Positions 33,464-42,031 of a stretch of 64,000 nucleotides of DNA are shown here, in pieces. The notes beneath the pieces are model-generated. The model saw only the letters and a list, made by a program, of their open reading frames with translations. It searched no databases and was not told where the DNA came from. Position 1 is the first letter of the stretch, and every line of letters begins with the position of its first letter. The DNA lies in contig NZ_JBBCJO010000001.1 in NCBI RefSeq assembly GCF_037190085.1, positions 62,001-126,000 on the forward strand, written 5' to 3'. Both the position numbers and the translations under genes were made by a program. The stretch comes from Gemmatimonas aurantiaca (GTDB lineage Bacteria > Gemmatimonadota > Gemmatimonadetes > Gemmatimonadales > Gemmatimonadaceae).

Positions 33464-33643
33464 TCAGACCGCGGCGGCAACCGCCAGCGGCTCGGGTTCG
33501 TCGATCAGATCGCTGTCTTCGGGAACGGGTCCCCACACGAAGGCGGAGAAACGGGGCAGCGCGTCACCACGGCCACCGTCGGCGATGACGATGCCCAGAG
33601 GCTCCTGTTCTTCGGTCTGCTGAAAGAGATGCTGGATACGCAT
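33464..33643 (-). CDS. Small hypothetical protein (59 aa)
   Basis: A 59-residue protein starting MRIQHLFQQTEEQEPLGIVI. The start ATG 33643 is chosen because a TGGAGG sits 9 bases upstream, whereas the longer frame has no such site. It is acidic, ends EPLAVAAAV and shows a PRFSAFVWGPVPEDSDLID segment; no known family, signal peptide or TM. Palindromic TGACAC-type sequences lie upstream. Coding status rests on the ribosome site and codon pattern. Confidence 0.55.
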   Translation of the reverse strand: MRIQHLFQQTEEQEPLGIVIADGGRGDALPRFSAFVWGPVPEDSDLIDEPEPLAVAAAV

Positions 33644-33697
33644 TGGGGTGAACCTCCACCCTGGATGTTTGGCTTGGATCTTCGGGAACACTCGGAA

Positions 33698-33713
33698 TGA
33701 CACGACGGTGTCA
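33698..33713. promoter_or_regulatory. TGACAC-N4-GTGTCA palindrome upstream of the 59-aa gene
   Basis: A perfect inverted repeat TGACAC-GACG-GTGTCA lies 55 bases upstream of ATG 33643. Related GTGTCMCCG.GACAC words recur at 33833-33847 and 33867-33881 in the same gap. It could be an operator for a dimeric repressor; this is pattern evidence only. The rest of 33714-33852 holds nothing recognised. Confidence 0.45.
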
Positions 33714-33852
33714 CGGCCGCAGGCGGCTCGCCCGCTTTCCATAGCACACCAGATGCCATGCCGTTCAGGGACGGCAATGCCTTGCCAGTGAACGAGTTGC
33801 GCGTTTCATTGCGTCCTGTCCCGGGACGCCGAGTGTCCCCGTGACACATCAC

Positions 33853-33889
33853 AAAAACGCTCGTCCGTGTCACCGGGACACACACGAGC
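33853..33889 (-). terminator. Intrinsic terminator of the methyltransferase gene
   Basis: On the minus strand an outer CGCTCGT/ACGAGCG stem (33858-33888) with an inner GTGTC/GACAC stem is followed directly by TTTTTGTGATG. It lies about 70 bases past the stop of the methyltransferase-like gene. Confidence 0.75.
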
Positions 33890-33957
33890 GAGTCGTTGGA
33901 GCGTATTGAGGATGCGCGAATGACGGGCGAGTGACGCGCGGAAGGACGCGCGAACAC

Positions 33958-34810
33958 TCAGGCGACGGCGGCTTCCTTGCGGGCCAGGAACGTCTGATGA
34001 CGACCGGCGCTCCGTTCCACGGAGATCGTCCAGCCGTGATATCGTGAGGCGAGCTCCTCGATGGGCAGCACACCGGTCACGCTGTCGGCGAGGGTGTCGC
34101 TGCCGGCCGCGATCGTCTCCACGAGATGCACCCCGCCATCGGCGGTGGCGCTCTGCAGCACCGCGATGACCCGTGCCCGGTCCTGCGCATCGAGTCCGGC
34201 AAATGCGGACGGCGAGCAGACCACGGCATGGAGCTCCACGTCGGGCGACCAGGCCCCCAGATCGGCGCAGTAGCCACGAATGCGCTCGGTGAGGCCCGCA
34301 GCCTCGGCCGCCCGCACAACGCGCTCCACGGCGTCTTCTGCGGGCTCCAGCGCGGTCACTGCGGCCCCTCGCGCGGCGAGATACAACGCCGGTCCTTCGC
34401 GCTCCGCTCCCGCCACCAGCACGTGACGGTCTCCGGAGTCCGCCAGCGCCCGCACCAGCGCGGCATCGGGATCGATGCCCCAGTGCTCGGGGCGCTGATA
34501 TTCGGCCAGCATCTTGAGACGTCGCCGCTTCCACGTGGCGTAGGTGGGCAACCGCAGACGGCGGGCAATGATGCGGTCGACTTCCTGCCAGACGAGAATT
34601 TCCGTCAGCGCGATCTGGTCGGCCCGGCGCAGCGCCTCGACCGCCTCGTCACCGATCTTCAGGAGCGAGCTGCGCGAGACCGAGTCCTTGTAGTCCTCGA
34701 TCTCCCGTTCGACGTACAGCTCGTACTCGTACTTCAGCGACCGGGGAGAACTGATGGGGGTACCCCTCGGGGTTGTGGAAGAATGTGGATAACTTACGTC
34801 CCCCGCTCAT
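33958..34810 (-). CDS. SAM-dependent methyltransferase-like protein with apparent +1 frameshift
   Basis: The C-terminal 197 codons (from TTG 34551) form a class I methyltransferase-like fold: HVLVAGAEREGPALYLAARG (SAM-binding strand 1), ALEPAEDA and AVVCSPSAFAGLD. The same frame stays open and clearly protein-like up to 34806 (KYEYELYVEREIEDYKDS, then LLKIGDEAVEALRRADQIAL) but contains no ATG, GTG or TTG there. An ATG at 34810 in the adjacent frame gives MSGGRKLSTFFHNPEGYP. Removing one base near the GGGGG run at 34756-34760 joins them into a 283-aa protein. Either a real frameshift, a sequencing error, or a rare start codon explains this. It is divergent from mutM. Confidence 0.65.
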
Positions 34811-34886
34811 TTGCGCAACCCCCCAGTTTTGTGATCCCTGAACATTCAAGTGGCCATGGAACAACCGTTTGGCGATCTTTGGCGTC

Positions 34887-35693
34887 ATGCCGGAATTGCC
34901 CGAAGTCGAATATGCCGCCGGACAACTTCGTGATCGGGCCATCGGGCAGACGATCGTGGTGGCCAGCGCCTTCCACCCGGCCCAGGCCCGCCGACTGCCA
35001 CCGGCCGATCTCCTGGCTCTGGCCGGAGAGACCATCGACCGCGTGGAGCGTCGCGCCAAGGTCCAGCTCATTCACCTGGGGAGCGGCGCCATCCTGGAAG
35101 TGCACTTTCGCATGACCGGCGACTGGCGCTTCACGGCGGTCGCCGAGGCGCCTCCAGCCTTGGAGCGATTCCGTTTCGAGACGCGCGAAGGCCTGCGGGT
35201 GAGTCTCGTGGACCCCCGGGCACTGAGTGTGGTGCGCCTGCACCGGCCGGGAACGTTCACCCCCATCGATGCCGGACCCGAACCACTCACCGATGCCTTC
35301 ACCGCAGCCGGATTTCAGGTCGCCCTGACGCGTCGTCGCGGGCCCATCAAACCGGTGTTGCTCGATCAGCACGTCGTGGCCGGTGTTGGCAACATCTACG
35401 CGTCGGAAGCCCTGTGGGAGGCCCGCATCCATCCCGCGACTCCCGCGAACCGGTTGCGCATCGCCCGTATCACCCGATTGCACGACGCTATTCGTCGTGT
35501 GCTCTCCACGGCCTCGCCGGAACGGTATTACGAGCGACCAGAGCGAAAGGGTGATGCGGAAGAGGCGACCGGTGATCGGTGGCAGGCGTACGGACGGGAA
35601 GGTGAGCCCTGTCGCCGTTGTCTCTCACCCATCAAACGCATCGTGCAGGCGGGACGCAGCACGTACTACTGCGATCGGTGCCAGCGGCGTTAG
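34887..35693 (+). CDS. mutM: Formamidopyrimidine-DNA glycosylase
   Basis: This 268-aa bifunctional glycosylase/AP lyase removes 8-oxoguanine and formamidopyrimidines. The mature N-terminus PELPEVE provides the catalytic Pro and Glu; K58 lies in RRAKVQL, the GVGNIYASEALW helix-2-turn-helix is present, and the C-terminus has a CxxC...CxxC zinc finger (CRRC and CDRC). The start ATG 34887 is fixed because the Pro must follow the initiator Met. Its last 69 bases overlap the convergent glycosyltransferase gene. Confidence 0.96.
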   Translation: MPELPEVEYAAGQLRDRAIGQTIVVASAFHPAQARRLPPADLLALAGETIDRVERRAKVQLIHLGSGAILEVHFRMTGDWRFTAVAEAPPALERFRFETREGLRVSLVDPRALSVVRLHRPGTFTPIDAGPEPLTDAFTAAGFQVALTRRRGPIKPVLLDQHVVAGVGNIYASEALWEARIHPATPANRLRIARITRLHDAIRRVLSTASPERYYERPERKGDAEEATGDRWQAYGREGEPCRRCLSPIKRIVQAGRSTYYCDRCQRR

Positions 35694-36860
35694 CGAACGG
35701 GTGAGCGTACGAATGCGCGTCCAGAATGGTGGACGTGTATGACGATGTGATGTGGACGCGCGATGCGTGGCTACCGCGCGCTGCATGGCGGAGAAGGTCT
35801 CACTGGCCGTGCGCGCCCATGAGAATGTCGCGGCATGGGGCGGTCCACCGGCCCGCAATTGCGCACGCAAGGTCGTGTCGTCGCACACCCGTCGCATCGC
35901 GTCCGCGAGCGCCTCGGCGTCGTTCCAGGGCACCGTGAGCGCCGCATTGCCTGCCACTTCGGGCAGGGAACTCGCCGTGGAACACACCACCGCACCGCCG
36001 GCCCGCATCGCTTCGAGCACCGGCAATCCGAATCCTTCGTACCGCGAGGGAAACACCAACGCGGTGGCATGCTGGTAGAGCGTTACGAGTTGTGCGTCGG
36101 TCACGTAGCCCAGGTGACGCAACCAGGGGGCCTGCGTCCGCCGCGCCCGGGTTTCTCTCGACAGCCCCGGACCACACTGCACCAGAGGAATCTCGACGCC
36201 CCGCGCCCACAGAAGATCCATCGCGGTGTACAGCGTGTTCAGATTCTTGCGCGCCTCCTGCCCACCCACCGAAAGAAAGAACCCGGCACTGCAGGCCGCA
36301 CGGTCGAGCGAACTCGTATCGCCGGACGTCGAGAGCGCGAGATCGTCGGCCGCCAGCAAGGTCACCGACACTTTTTCGGACGGCACGTCGAAGCGATCGA
36401 GCACCTCCCGTCTGCTGAACTCGGAGATGGTGAGAATGCCGTGCGCCCGCGCGAGCGTGCGTGCGTACCGACGGTGATACTTGGCACGCTTGAACACCTT
36501 CCACCAGCGACGATCGTGTCGGTGCATGGGCGCGAGATCGTGTACGGTCGCGATCATCGTGGCGCGCGGATGCGGCACCGTGAGCTGGTTCCACGGATAC
36601 CACACGATGTCGGCATCGGTCCGTGCCAACTCACCGATCGGCTCGATGCGCGCCCACGCACCGAGCCCGGGGTGCAGCCCCTCCAGCAGATCGCGCATCG
36701 CCGCGATCTCGCTGCTGCGTTGCACGAAGAGCGTGAACTGGAGTTGCGGCTGCTGCACCGCCAGTTCACGCAGCACATTGCGTACATACCGTCCGATGCC
36801 ACGACGCTCACGCAGGAGGCGCGTGGTTTCGACGGCGAGATGACGGACGGGATGCGGCAT
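35625..36860 (-). CDS. GT4-family glycosyltransferase
   Basis: This 411-aa GT-B enzyme of the mannosyltransferase type has an N-terminal RGIGRYVRNVL motif, TVHDLAP, the ISEFSRREVL segment, the donor-binding FFLSVGGQEARKNL, and VFPSRYEGFGLPVLEAMRAGGAV with the E-x7-E pair. It probably adds sugars to lipid-linked or capsular glycans at the inner membrane face. The stop lies 69 bases inside the convergent mutM gene. It is 52 bases downstream of the rRNA methyltransferase gene on the same strand, so it may share the transcript. Confidence 0.92.
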   Translation of the reverse strand: MPHPVRHLAVETTRLLRERRGIGRYVRNVLRELAVQQPQLQFTLFVQRSSEIAAMRDLLEGLHPGLGAWARIEPIGELARTDADIVWYPWNQLTVPHPRATMIATVHDLAPMHRHDRRWWKVFKRAKYHRRYARTLARAHGILTISEFSRREVLDRFDVPSEKVSVTLLAADDLALSTSGDTSSLDRAACSAGFFLSVGGQEARKNLNTLYTAMDLLWARGVEIPLVQCGPGLSRETRARRTQAPWLRHLGYVTDAQLVTLYQHATALVFPSRYEGFGLPVLEAMRAGGAVVCSTASSLPEVAGNAALTVPWNDAEALADAMRRVCDDTTLRAQLRAGGPPHAATFSWARTASETFSAMQRAVATHRASTSHRHTRPPFWTRIRTLTRSLTPLAPIAVVRAASRLHDAFDG

Positions 36861-36912
36861 GCGGGGAAGACACGCCAGAAATGACGGACCCTATGAGGGG
36901 TCCGCCCGTGGG

Positions 36913-38151
36913 TCACCCCATCGCTTCCAGCAGCGCGCCTTTCAGATAACCCGTCTCAGGCACCGTGATCAGTTCGGGGTGATCGAGCGATTGCCCGGTG
37001 ATCGCCCGCAGCGCGAATTGCCGGCCGCTGTCCGCCGAGGCGTCCTGAAGCATTTCGAAGAACAGGCCGCGCGACAGGTGATGACTGCAGGACGCGGTGA
37101 AGAGCAGGCCACCGGGGGCGAGCAGGCGCATGGCCTGCAGATTGATGTCCTTGTACCCCCGCAAGGCGCCCTCGAGTGCGCCGCGATTCTTCGCGAACGC
37201 GGGCGGATCGACCACGATCGTGTCGAAGCGGCGTCCCTCACGATACCAGGTGCGCAGAACATCGAACGCGTCGCCTTCCACCGGCTCGATGTTCGTCAGT
37301 CCGTTGCGCTCGGCGTGCTCATGTACACGCGCCAGGGCAGGGGCCGAGATGTCGAGAGCCGTCACATGATCGGCGCGCTTCGCCAGATGCAGGGCAAACG
37401 AACCGTGATAGGCGAAGCAGTCGAGTGCACGGCCGCGGGCGAGGCCCCCGATGAGCACGCGGTTCTCCCGCTGATCGAGGAATGCGCCCGTTTTCTGTCC
37501 ATCCCATGGCGCGGCCAGATACCGCACGTCGTGCTCGATCACTTCCACGATGCGAGGTACATCACCGTACAGCAGCCGGACTTCGCGGGGGAGTCCTTCG
37601 CGCTCCCGGGCGGGCGGATCGTTGCGGGCAAGAATGCCCGTGCAGCCGGTGAGTTCCCGCAGCGCGTCGACGATCGCATCCGTCCAGGCGTCCACACCGG
37701 CGGAGAGCAGTTGCACCACCAGCGCATCGCCATACCGGTCGACCACCAGCGAGGGCAGCCCGTCACCTTCTCCGTGCACGAGGCGATAGGCATTGGCCTG
37801 ATCGGCGAGTGGTGCGCGGCGCGCGATGGCCGTGCGGAGACGATCGTGCCACCAGGCCGCATCGGGCGCCCGGTCGTGGTCGGTGCTCACATGACGCAGC
37901 GAGATCTCCGACCGGGGGCTCCACAATGCGTATCCCAGCGGCGCGCCCGTGTACTCCTCCACCCGTACGAATCCGGCCGGCAGATCGGGCAGGCGTTCGA
38001 GATCGGAACGGAAGACCCAGGGATGACCCTGCCGGATGCGTTGCGCGCCACGGCGATTCACGACGGCGATCTCGCCACCCGTGGTGGCGCGTATGTTGCC
38101 GGAACGGGGAGGGCGTGCGGGGCGATGCGGGCGAGAAGAGCGAGGGGTCAC
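36913..38151 (-). CDS. RlmI-like 23S rRNA cytosine-C5 methyltransferase
   Basis: This 412-aa protein has an N-terminal PUA-like RNA-binding domain (RRGAQRIRQGHPWVFRSDL), a middle EEHD domain (YRLVHGEGDGLPSLVVDRYGD) and a Rossmann methyltransferase domain (GQKTGAFLDQRENR, ALDCFAYHGSFALHLAKR, DTIVVDPPAFAKNR, FTASCSHHL with the catalytic Cys). That order is the RlmI/RlmK-like family that methylates 23S rRNA; the exact target base is inferred from family. The start overlaps the GT2 gene stop by 4 bases. Confidence 0.9.
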   Translation of the reverse strand: MTPRSSRPHRPARPPRSGNIRATTGGEIAVVNRRGAQRIRQGHPWVFRSDLERLPDLPAGFVRVEEYTGAPLGYALWSPRSEISLRHVSTDHDRAPDAAWWHDRLRTAIARRAPLADQANAYRLVHGEGDGLPSLVVDRYGDALVVQLLSAGVDAWTDAIVDALRELTGCTGILARNDPPAREREGLPREVRLLYGDVPRIVEVIEHDVRYLAAPWDGQKTGAFLDQRENRVLIGGLARGRALDCFAYHGSFALHLAKRADHVTALDISAPALARVHEHAERNGLTNIEPVEGDAFDVLRTWYREGRRFDTIVVDPPAFAKNRGALEGALRGYKDINLQAMRLLAPGGLLFTASCSHHLSRGLFFEMLQDASADSGRQFALRAITGQSLDHPELITVPETGYLKGALLEAMG

Positions 38152-38963
38152 GGGGTCGCGGAAGGGAGATAACGATCGAGGCCGGTGGCCGTGCGGGTCA
38201 ACCGCAGATCACGGGTGCGCAGCAGCCGCTGGTGATTGCGATCGATGTGTTCGTAGTTGGCCGGCTTGTGCCAGAGATGATACGCAACCGCCGAGAACTT
38301 GATGTTGCGCCGATGGACGCCGGCGTTGAGCAGACGGGTGGCCAGCTCGCTGTCTTCGCGACCCCAGCCCTCGATCTCCTCGTCGTATCCGTTCACCCGC
38401 AACAGATCGTCGCGCCAGAACGCCATGTGTGCGCCGCGTATCCGCGTCATGCCATCGCGCGGGCCACCGACGAATCGGGAGAGCCACGGAGCGTGCAACG
38501 CATTGGGGCGACCCGCGAGATCGGGCGTGAACAGACCGAGTGGGCAGCGTGTGCCCTGCAACAACTTCGCCGTGCAGTCGGGGCCCAGCATTGCACGTGA
38601 ACCCTGCGCCCAGGAGCCGCGTTGCGCGAAGGCGGCATGCCCATCGAAAAATCCCGGGTGCAGCAGGATGTCACCGTCGATCTGCACGATGTAGTCCCCG
38701 CGGGCAGCCGCGATGGCCTTGTTGCGGATGGCGGCCAACCGGAATCCGGTGTCTTCGTGCCAGATGTGCACGAGCGGCACGGGAAACGTGGCCATGGTCC
38801 GCGCGATGAGCGCCCGTGTCTCTTCGCCCGAACCGTCGTCGGCCACGAGGACTTCGCCGGGAAGACTTCGCTGATGGCGCACGCTGTCCAGCACCAGTTC
38901 GAGTGCGCGTGGCCAGTTGTAGGTGGAAACGACGAGCGAGATCGCGGTCGACGGGAGACGCAT
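38148..38963 (-). CDS. GT2-family glycosyltransferase
   Basis: This 271-aa GT-A enzyme starts AISLVVSTYNWPRALELVL, with the nucleotide-sugar Asp in VLVADDGSGEE, the DxD-like QIDGDILLHPGFF, and a C-terminal WGREDSELATRLLNAG block typical of galactosyltransferase-like GT2 enzymes. A role in envelope glycan assembly is probable; acceptor unknown. It overlaps the rRNA methyltransferase start by 4 bases and is 24 bases after mltG. Confidence 0.9.
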   Translation of the reverse strand: MRLPSTAISLVVSTYNWPRALELVLDSVRHQRSLPGEVLVADDGSGEETRALIARTMATFPVPLVHIWHEDTGFRLAAIRNKAIAAARGDYIVQIDGDILLHPGFFDGHAAFAQRGSWAQGSRAMLGPDCTAKLLQGTRCPLGLFTPDLAGRPNALHAPWLSRFVGGPRDGMTRIRGAHMAFWRDDLLRVNGYDEEIEGWGREDSELATRLLNAGVHRRNIKFSAVAYHLWHKPANYEHIDRNHQRLLRTRDLRLTRTATGLDRYLPSATP

Positions 38964-38987
38964 CGATGAGGCCCGAGGGGCCGCAGG

Positions 38988-40028
38988 TCAGGGGGAGGAA
39001 CGACCTTGGGAGCGTTCGGCGGCACGACGCGCGGCGCGGATCTGCGCGATGGCCCGCGTATGCTCGTCGAAGGTCGTACGGAATTCGTGACTGCCATCGG
39101 GCCGGGCCACGAAATACAGATACGGCACGTCGGCCGGCGCGAGTGTGGCCGCAATGGCGGCGGCACCCGGCGAGGCGATGGGGCCGGGTGGCAGACCGGC
39201 GTACTTGTAGGTGTTGTACTTCGAATCGACTTCGAGATCCTTGTACAGCACCCGCTCCACATGCTGCGGCAGCGCGTACTGCACGGTGGGATCCGCCTGC
39301 AGGCGCATGCCCTTGCGCACGCGGTTCCAGTAGACCGCGGCGATCAGGGGACGTTCCTCGGCCTTGCGCGCCTCCTTCTCGACGATGCTGGCCATCGTCA
39401 TCACGTCATGGCGCGAGAGCGTCATGGCCCGGGCGCGCTCGGTCCACTCGGGTTTCCACTGGGCCTCGAACTGCTGCAGCATCGCCGTGATCGCTTCCCG
39501 CGCAGTGATGCCATCGGGAAACGAATACGTCGCCGGGAAGAGATACCCCTCGAGTGACGGCGTGGGGATGTCGAGCCGATGCAGCCAGGCCGTGTCGGTA
39601 GTGGCCGCCTGGATCGAATCGGCACTCACGCCAAGGGTCTTCACGAGCAACGGCGTGATGTCACGCAGATCGAATCCTTCGGGGATCACGATGGTGTGCA
39701 TCAATCCCCGCCCATTGACGAGGGCATCGAGCACCGCGGCGTAGCCAGTGCGTGCGGCGAATTGATAGGTGCCGGGTTTGATGGCCCGCTCACTGCCGGT
39801 GAGAGCCGCGAACCAGCGGAAGAGCCGTGACGATCCCACCACGGCGTGCGCCGCGAGCGAGTCGGCGGCGGCCCGCATGCTCGCGCCGCGCGGGATGACC
39901 ACACGCGCCGGTGTCTCCGACGCCGATGGCGATCCGCTGACTTCGCGCCAGAGCAGGCCGCCAGCGACGATCGCGACCAGCAGGATGCCGACGCGACGGA
40001 ACCGATGGTTCGACCGACGACGGGCCAT
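38988..40028 (-). CDS. mltG: Endolytic peptidoglycan transglycosylase MltG
   Basis: MltG cuts nascent glycan strands in the periplasm and sets their length. The 346-aa protein has a single N-terminal TM (about 13-28), a LysM-like region (VVIPRGASMRAAADSLAAH) and the YceG catalytic domain with the active-site Glu in MASIVEKEARK, then VYWNRVRKGMRLQADPTVQYAL and NTYKYAGLPPGPIASPG. The ATG at 40028 (TGATG overlap with ruvX) is chosen; GTG 40031 is possible. mltG next to ruvX is a common bacterial order. Confidence 0.95.
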   Translation of the reverse strand: MARRRSNHRFRRVGILLVAIVAGGLLWREVSGSPSASETPARVVIPRGASMRAAADSLAAHAVVGSSRLFRWFAALTGSERAIKPGTYQFAARTGYAAVLDALVNGRGLMHTIVIPEGFDLRDITPLLVKTLGVSADSIQAATTDTAWLHRLDIPTPSLEGYLFPATYSFPDGITAREAITAMLQQFEAQWKPEWTERARAMTLSRHDVMTMASIVEKEARKAEERPLIAAVYWNRVRKGMRLQADPTVQYALPQHVERVLYKDLEVDSKYNTYKYAGLPPGPIASPGAAAIAATLAPADVPYLYFVARPDGSHEFRTTFDEHTRAIAQIRAARRAAERSQGRSSP

Positions 40029-40534
40029 CACTCCGCTTCCGCCGGCCCGGGCGATGCCATCGTGGACGCATCGCCTGCGGCCACGGCTTCTCCCACCTGA
40101 ACCCCCTGCGCCGCCGCACGCAGCACCCCTTCGAGCAGTACACAGGCGGCGAGCGCATCCACATCGCCCTTCCGTCCGCGCGTGCTCCCGCCCTGTTCGC
40201 GGATGCTGCGCAGGGCGGCCGAGGTGGTGAAACGCTCGTCGACCAGACGGATGGGCAGGGGCTGACGCGCGGCGAGTCGGGCCGCCAAGTCGCGCACTTC
40301 GCGGGAGCGATCGGTCTCGTCACCGCCCGGATCGAGCGGGAGACCGAACACGTAGCCACTCACCCCGAGCGCGTCGGCCTGTCGCATGAGTTCGGCCAGC
40401 GGCGGACGCTTTCCGGCACGCCGGGCGATGATGCCGGCCGGTGAAGCCAGCATCCCGAGTTCGTCACTGACGGCGAGTCCGATGCGCTTGTCGCCCCAGT
40501 CCACCGCCAGGAGACGTCCGGCGGGCTTGCTCAT
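40028..40534 (-). CDS. ruvX: RuvX/YqgF nuclease (putative pre-16S rRNA nuclease)
   Basis: This 168-aa RNase-H-fold protein has the catalytic Asp in LAVDWGDKRIGLAVSDE, VFGLPLDPGG, the Glu in RLVDERFTT and the late Asp in GDVDALAA. YqgF proteins process the 16S rRNA 5' end or act on Holliday junctions. The protein is about 25 residues longer than usual because of an Ala/Glu-rich C-terminal tail. It starts 6 bases after the rho stop. Confidence 0.93.
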   Translation of the reverse strand: MSKPAGRLLAVDWGDKRIGLAVSDELGMLASPAGIIARRAGKRPPLAELMRQADALGVSGYVFGLPLDPGGDETDRSREVRDLAARLAARQPLPIRLVDERFTTSAALRSIREQGGSTRGRKGDVDALAACVLLEGVLRAAAQGVQVGEAVAAGDASTMASPGPAEAE

Positions 40535-40539
40535 GGATC

Positions 40540-41793
40540 TTACGCCTCCGCCATCTGCTCGAAGAACTCGCGATTGTTCTGCGCGCGTTCCATCCGTTTG
40601 AGCAGGAAGAGCATGGCTTCGTCGCTCGGCATGTCGGCCAGAAAGGTGCGCAGCAGGAAGATGCGCTGCTGCTCGAACGGCGAGAGCAGCAGTTCTTCGC
40701 GGCGCGTGCCCGACTTGTTGATGTCGATGGCGGGGAAGATGCGCTTCTCGGCGAGCTTGCGATCGAGCACGAGCTCCATGTTGCCGGTGCCCTTGAACTC
40801 CTCGAAGATCAGCTCGTCCATGCGCGAGTTGGTCTCGATGAGCGCGGTGGCCACGATGGTGAGCGAGCCGCCCTCCACGAGTTTGCGCGCGGCGCCGAAG
40901 AACGCCTTGGGCTTCTGCATGGCGGTGGCTTCCATTCCGCCCGACATGAGCTTGCCGCCCTGCGGTGCGACCGCGTTGTGCGCCCGCGCGAGCCGTGTGA
41001 TGGAGTCGAGCAGGATGACCACGTCCTTGCCCGATTCCACGAGGCGCTTGGCCTTTTCGATGACCATCTCGGCCACCTGCACGTGGCGATCGGCCGATTC
41101 GTCGAACGTGGAGCAGATGACCTCCGCCTGCGGACAGGAGGCCTGCATGTCGGTCACCTCTTCGGGACGCTCATCGATCAGCAGGATGATGAGCGTGACC
41201 TCGGGGTGATTCTCGATGATGGAGTTGGCCAACTGCTGCAGCAGGATGGTCTTGCCGCCCTTGGGTGGCGCGACGATCAGGGCCCGCTGACCCTTGCCCA
41301 GAGGGGCAACGATGTCGCAGATGCGAGTGGCGACTTCCCCGTTCGCCCGCTCGAGATGGATCCGCTCGTCGGGGTACTTGGCGGTCAGGTTGTCGAAAGC
41401 GCTGCGCAATTTGGACTGCTCGGGGTCACCACCGTTGATGCGCTCCACTTTGAGGAGTGCGAGATAGCGTTCCCATTCCTTGGGCGGGCGGACTTCTCCC
41501 ATGACCGTGTCACCGGTGCGGAGGTCGAACCGCTTCACCTGGGAAGGGGAGACGTAGATGTCGTCGGGGCCGTGCAGATAGTTGAAGTCCTGGGCCCGGA
41601 GAAATCCGTAGCCTTCGGGAAGGACTTCGAGAACGCCCTCGCCATAGAGCGTCGTCTCGGCATCGAGCAGGGCCTGCTCGATGCGGAAGATGAGTTCCTG
41701 CTTGCGGAGGCCGTTGACGCTGGTGAGCTGCAAGGACTCTGCCAGCGCCAGGAGTTCAGGAACCGACTTCCGCTTCAGCTCGGCGACATGCAC
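40540..41793 (-). CDS. rho: Transcription termination factor Rho
   Basis: Rho is the hexameric RNA helicase that ends transcripts. The 417-aa protein has the Rho N-terminal helical domain (VPELLALAESLQ), the cold-shock RNA-binding domain (GYGFLR, DIYVSPSQVKRFDLRTGD), Walker A PPKGGKT, Walker B VILLDSITR and the Q/R-loop blocks. GTG 41793 gives the usual Rho start and normal length; the longer frame from 41886 runs into the tRNA gene. It lies 92 bases after tRNA-Arg on the same strand, followed by ruvX and mltG. Confidence 0.96.
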   Translation of the reverse strand: MHVAELKRKSVPELLALAESLQLTSVNGLRKQELIFRIEQALLDAETTLYGEGVLEVLPEGYGFLRAQDFNYLHGPDDIYVSPSQVKRFDLRTGDTVMGEVRPPKEWERYLALLKVERINGGDPEQSKLRSAFDNLTAKYPDERIHLERANGEVATRICDIVAPLGKGQRALIVAPPKGGKTILLQQLANSIIENHPEVTLIILLIDERPEEVTDMQASCPQAEVICSTFDESADRHVQVAEMVIEKAKRLVESGKDVVILLDSITRLARAHNAVAPQGGKLMSGGMEATAMQKPKAFFGAARKLVEGGSLTIVATALIETNSRMDELIFEEFKGTGNMELVLDRKLAEKRIFPAIDINKSGTRREELLLSPFEQQRIFLLRTFLADMPSDEAMLFLLKRMERAQNNREFFEQMAEA

Positions 41794-41885
41794 TGGGCAA
41801 GGGAACGAGGGACCGAGGGCCGCCGGGGCCTGGTTGGCCCCGCGCGACACATCCCACAAGGGTCGACCCCCGGGGGGCCGAGGCA

Positions 41886-41959
41886 TGCGCGCGGCAGGAC
41901 TCGAACCTGCGACCTTCTGCTCCGGAGGCAGACGCTCTATCCAACTGAGCTACGCGCGC
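41886..41959 (-). tRNA. tRNA-Arg (anticodon CCG)
   Basis: A 74-nt cloverleaf on the minus strand. The acceptor stem GCGCGCG/CGCGCGC, D stem GCTC/GAGC, anticodon stem TCTGC/GCAGA with loop CTCCGGA (anticodon CCG, reads CGG) and T arm GCAGG-TTCGAGT-CCTGC all pair, with discriminator A. The 3' CCA is not encoded. Confidence 0.96.
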
Positions 41960-42031
41960 ATTCGCGGCCGGTTACGACCGCACACCACCTGACGGGCTCA
42001 GGCGAACCTGTCCTGCGTCAGACCGGTGAAG

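Noticed and set aside
41794..41886. N-terminal extension of rho from ATG 41886
   Set aside because: The extra 31 codons reach into the tRNA-Arg gene and are absent from known Rho proteins; GTG 41793 gives the normal length.
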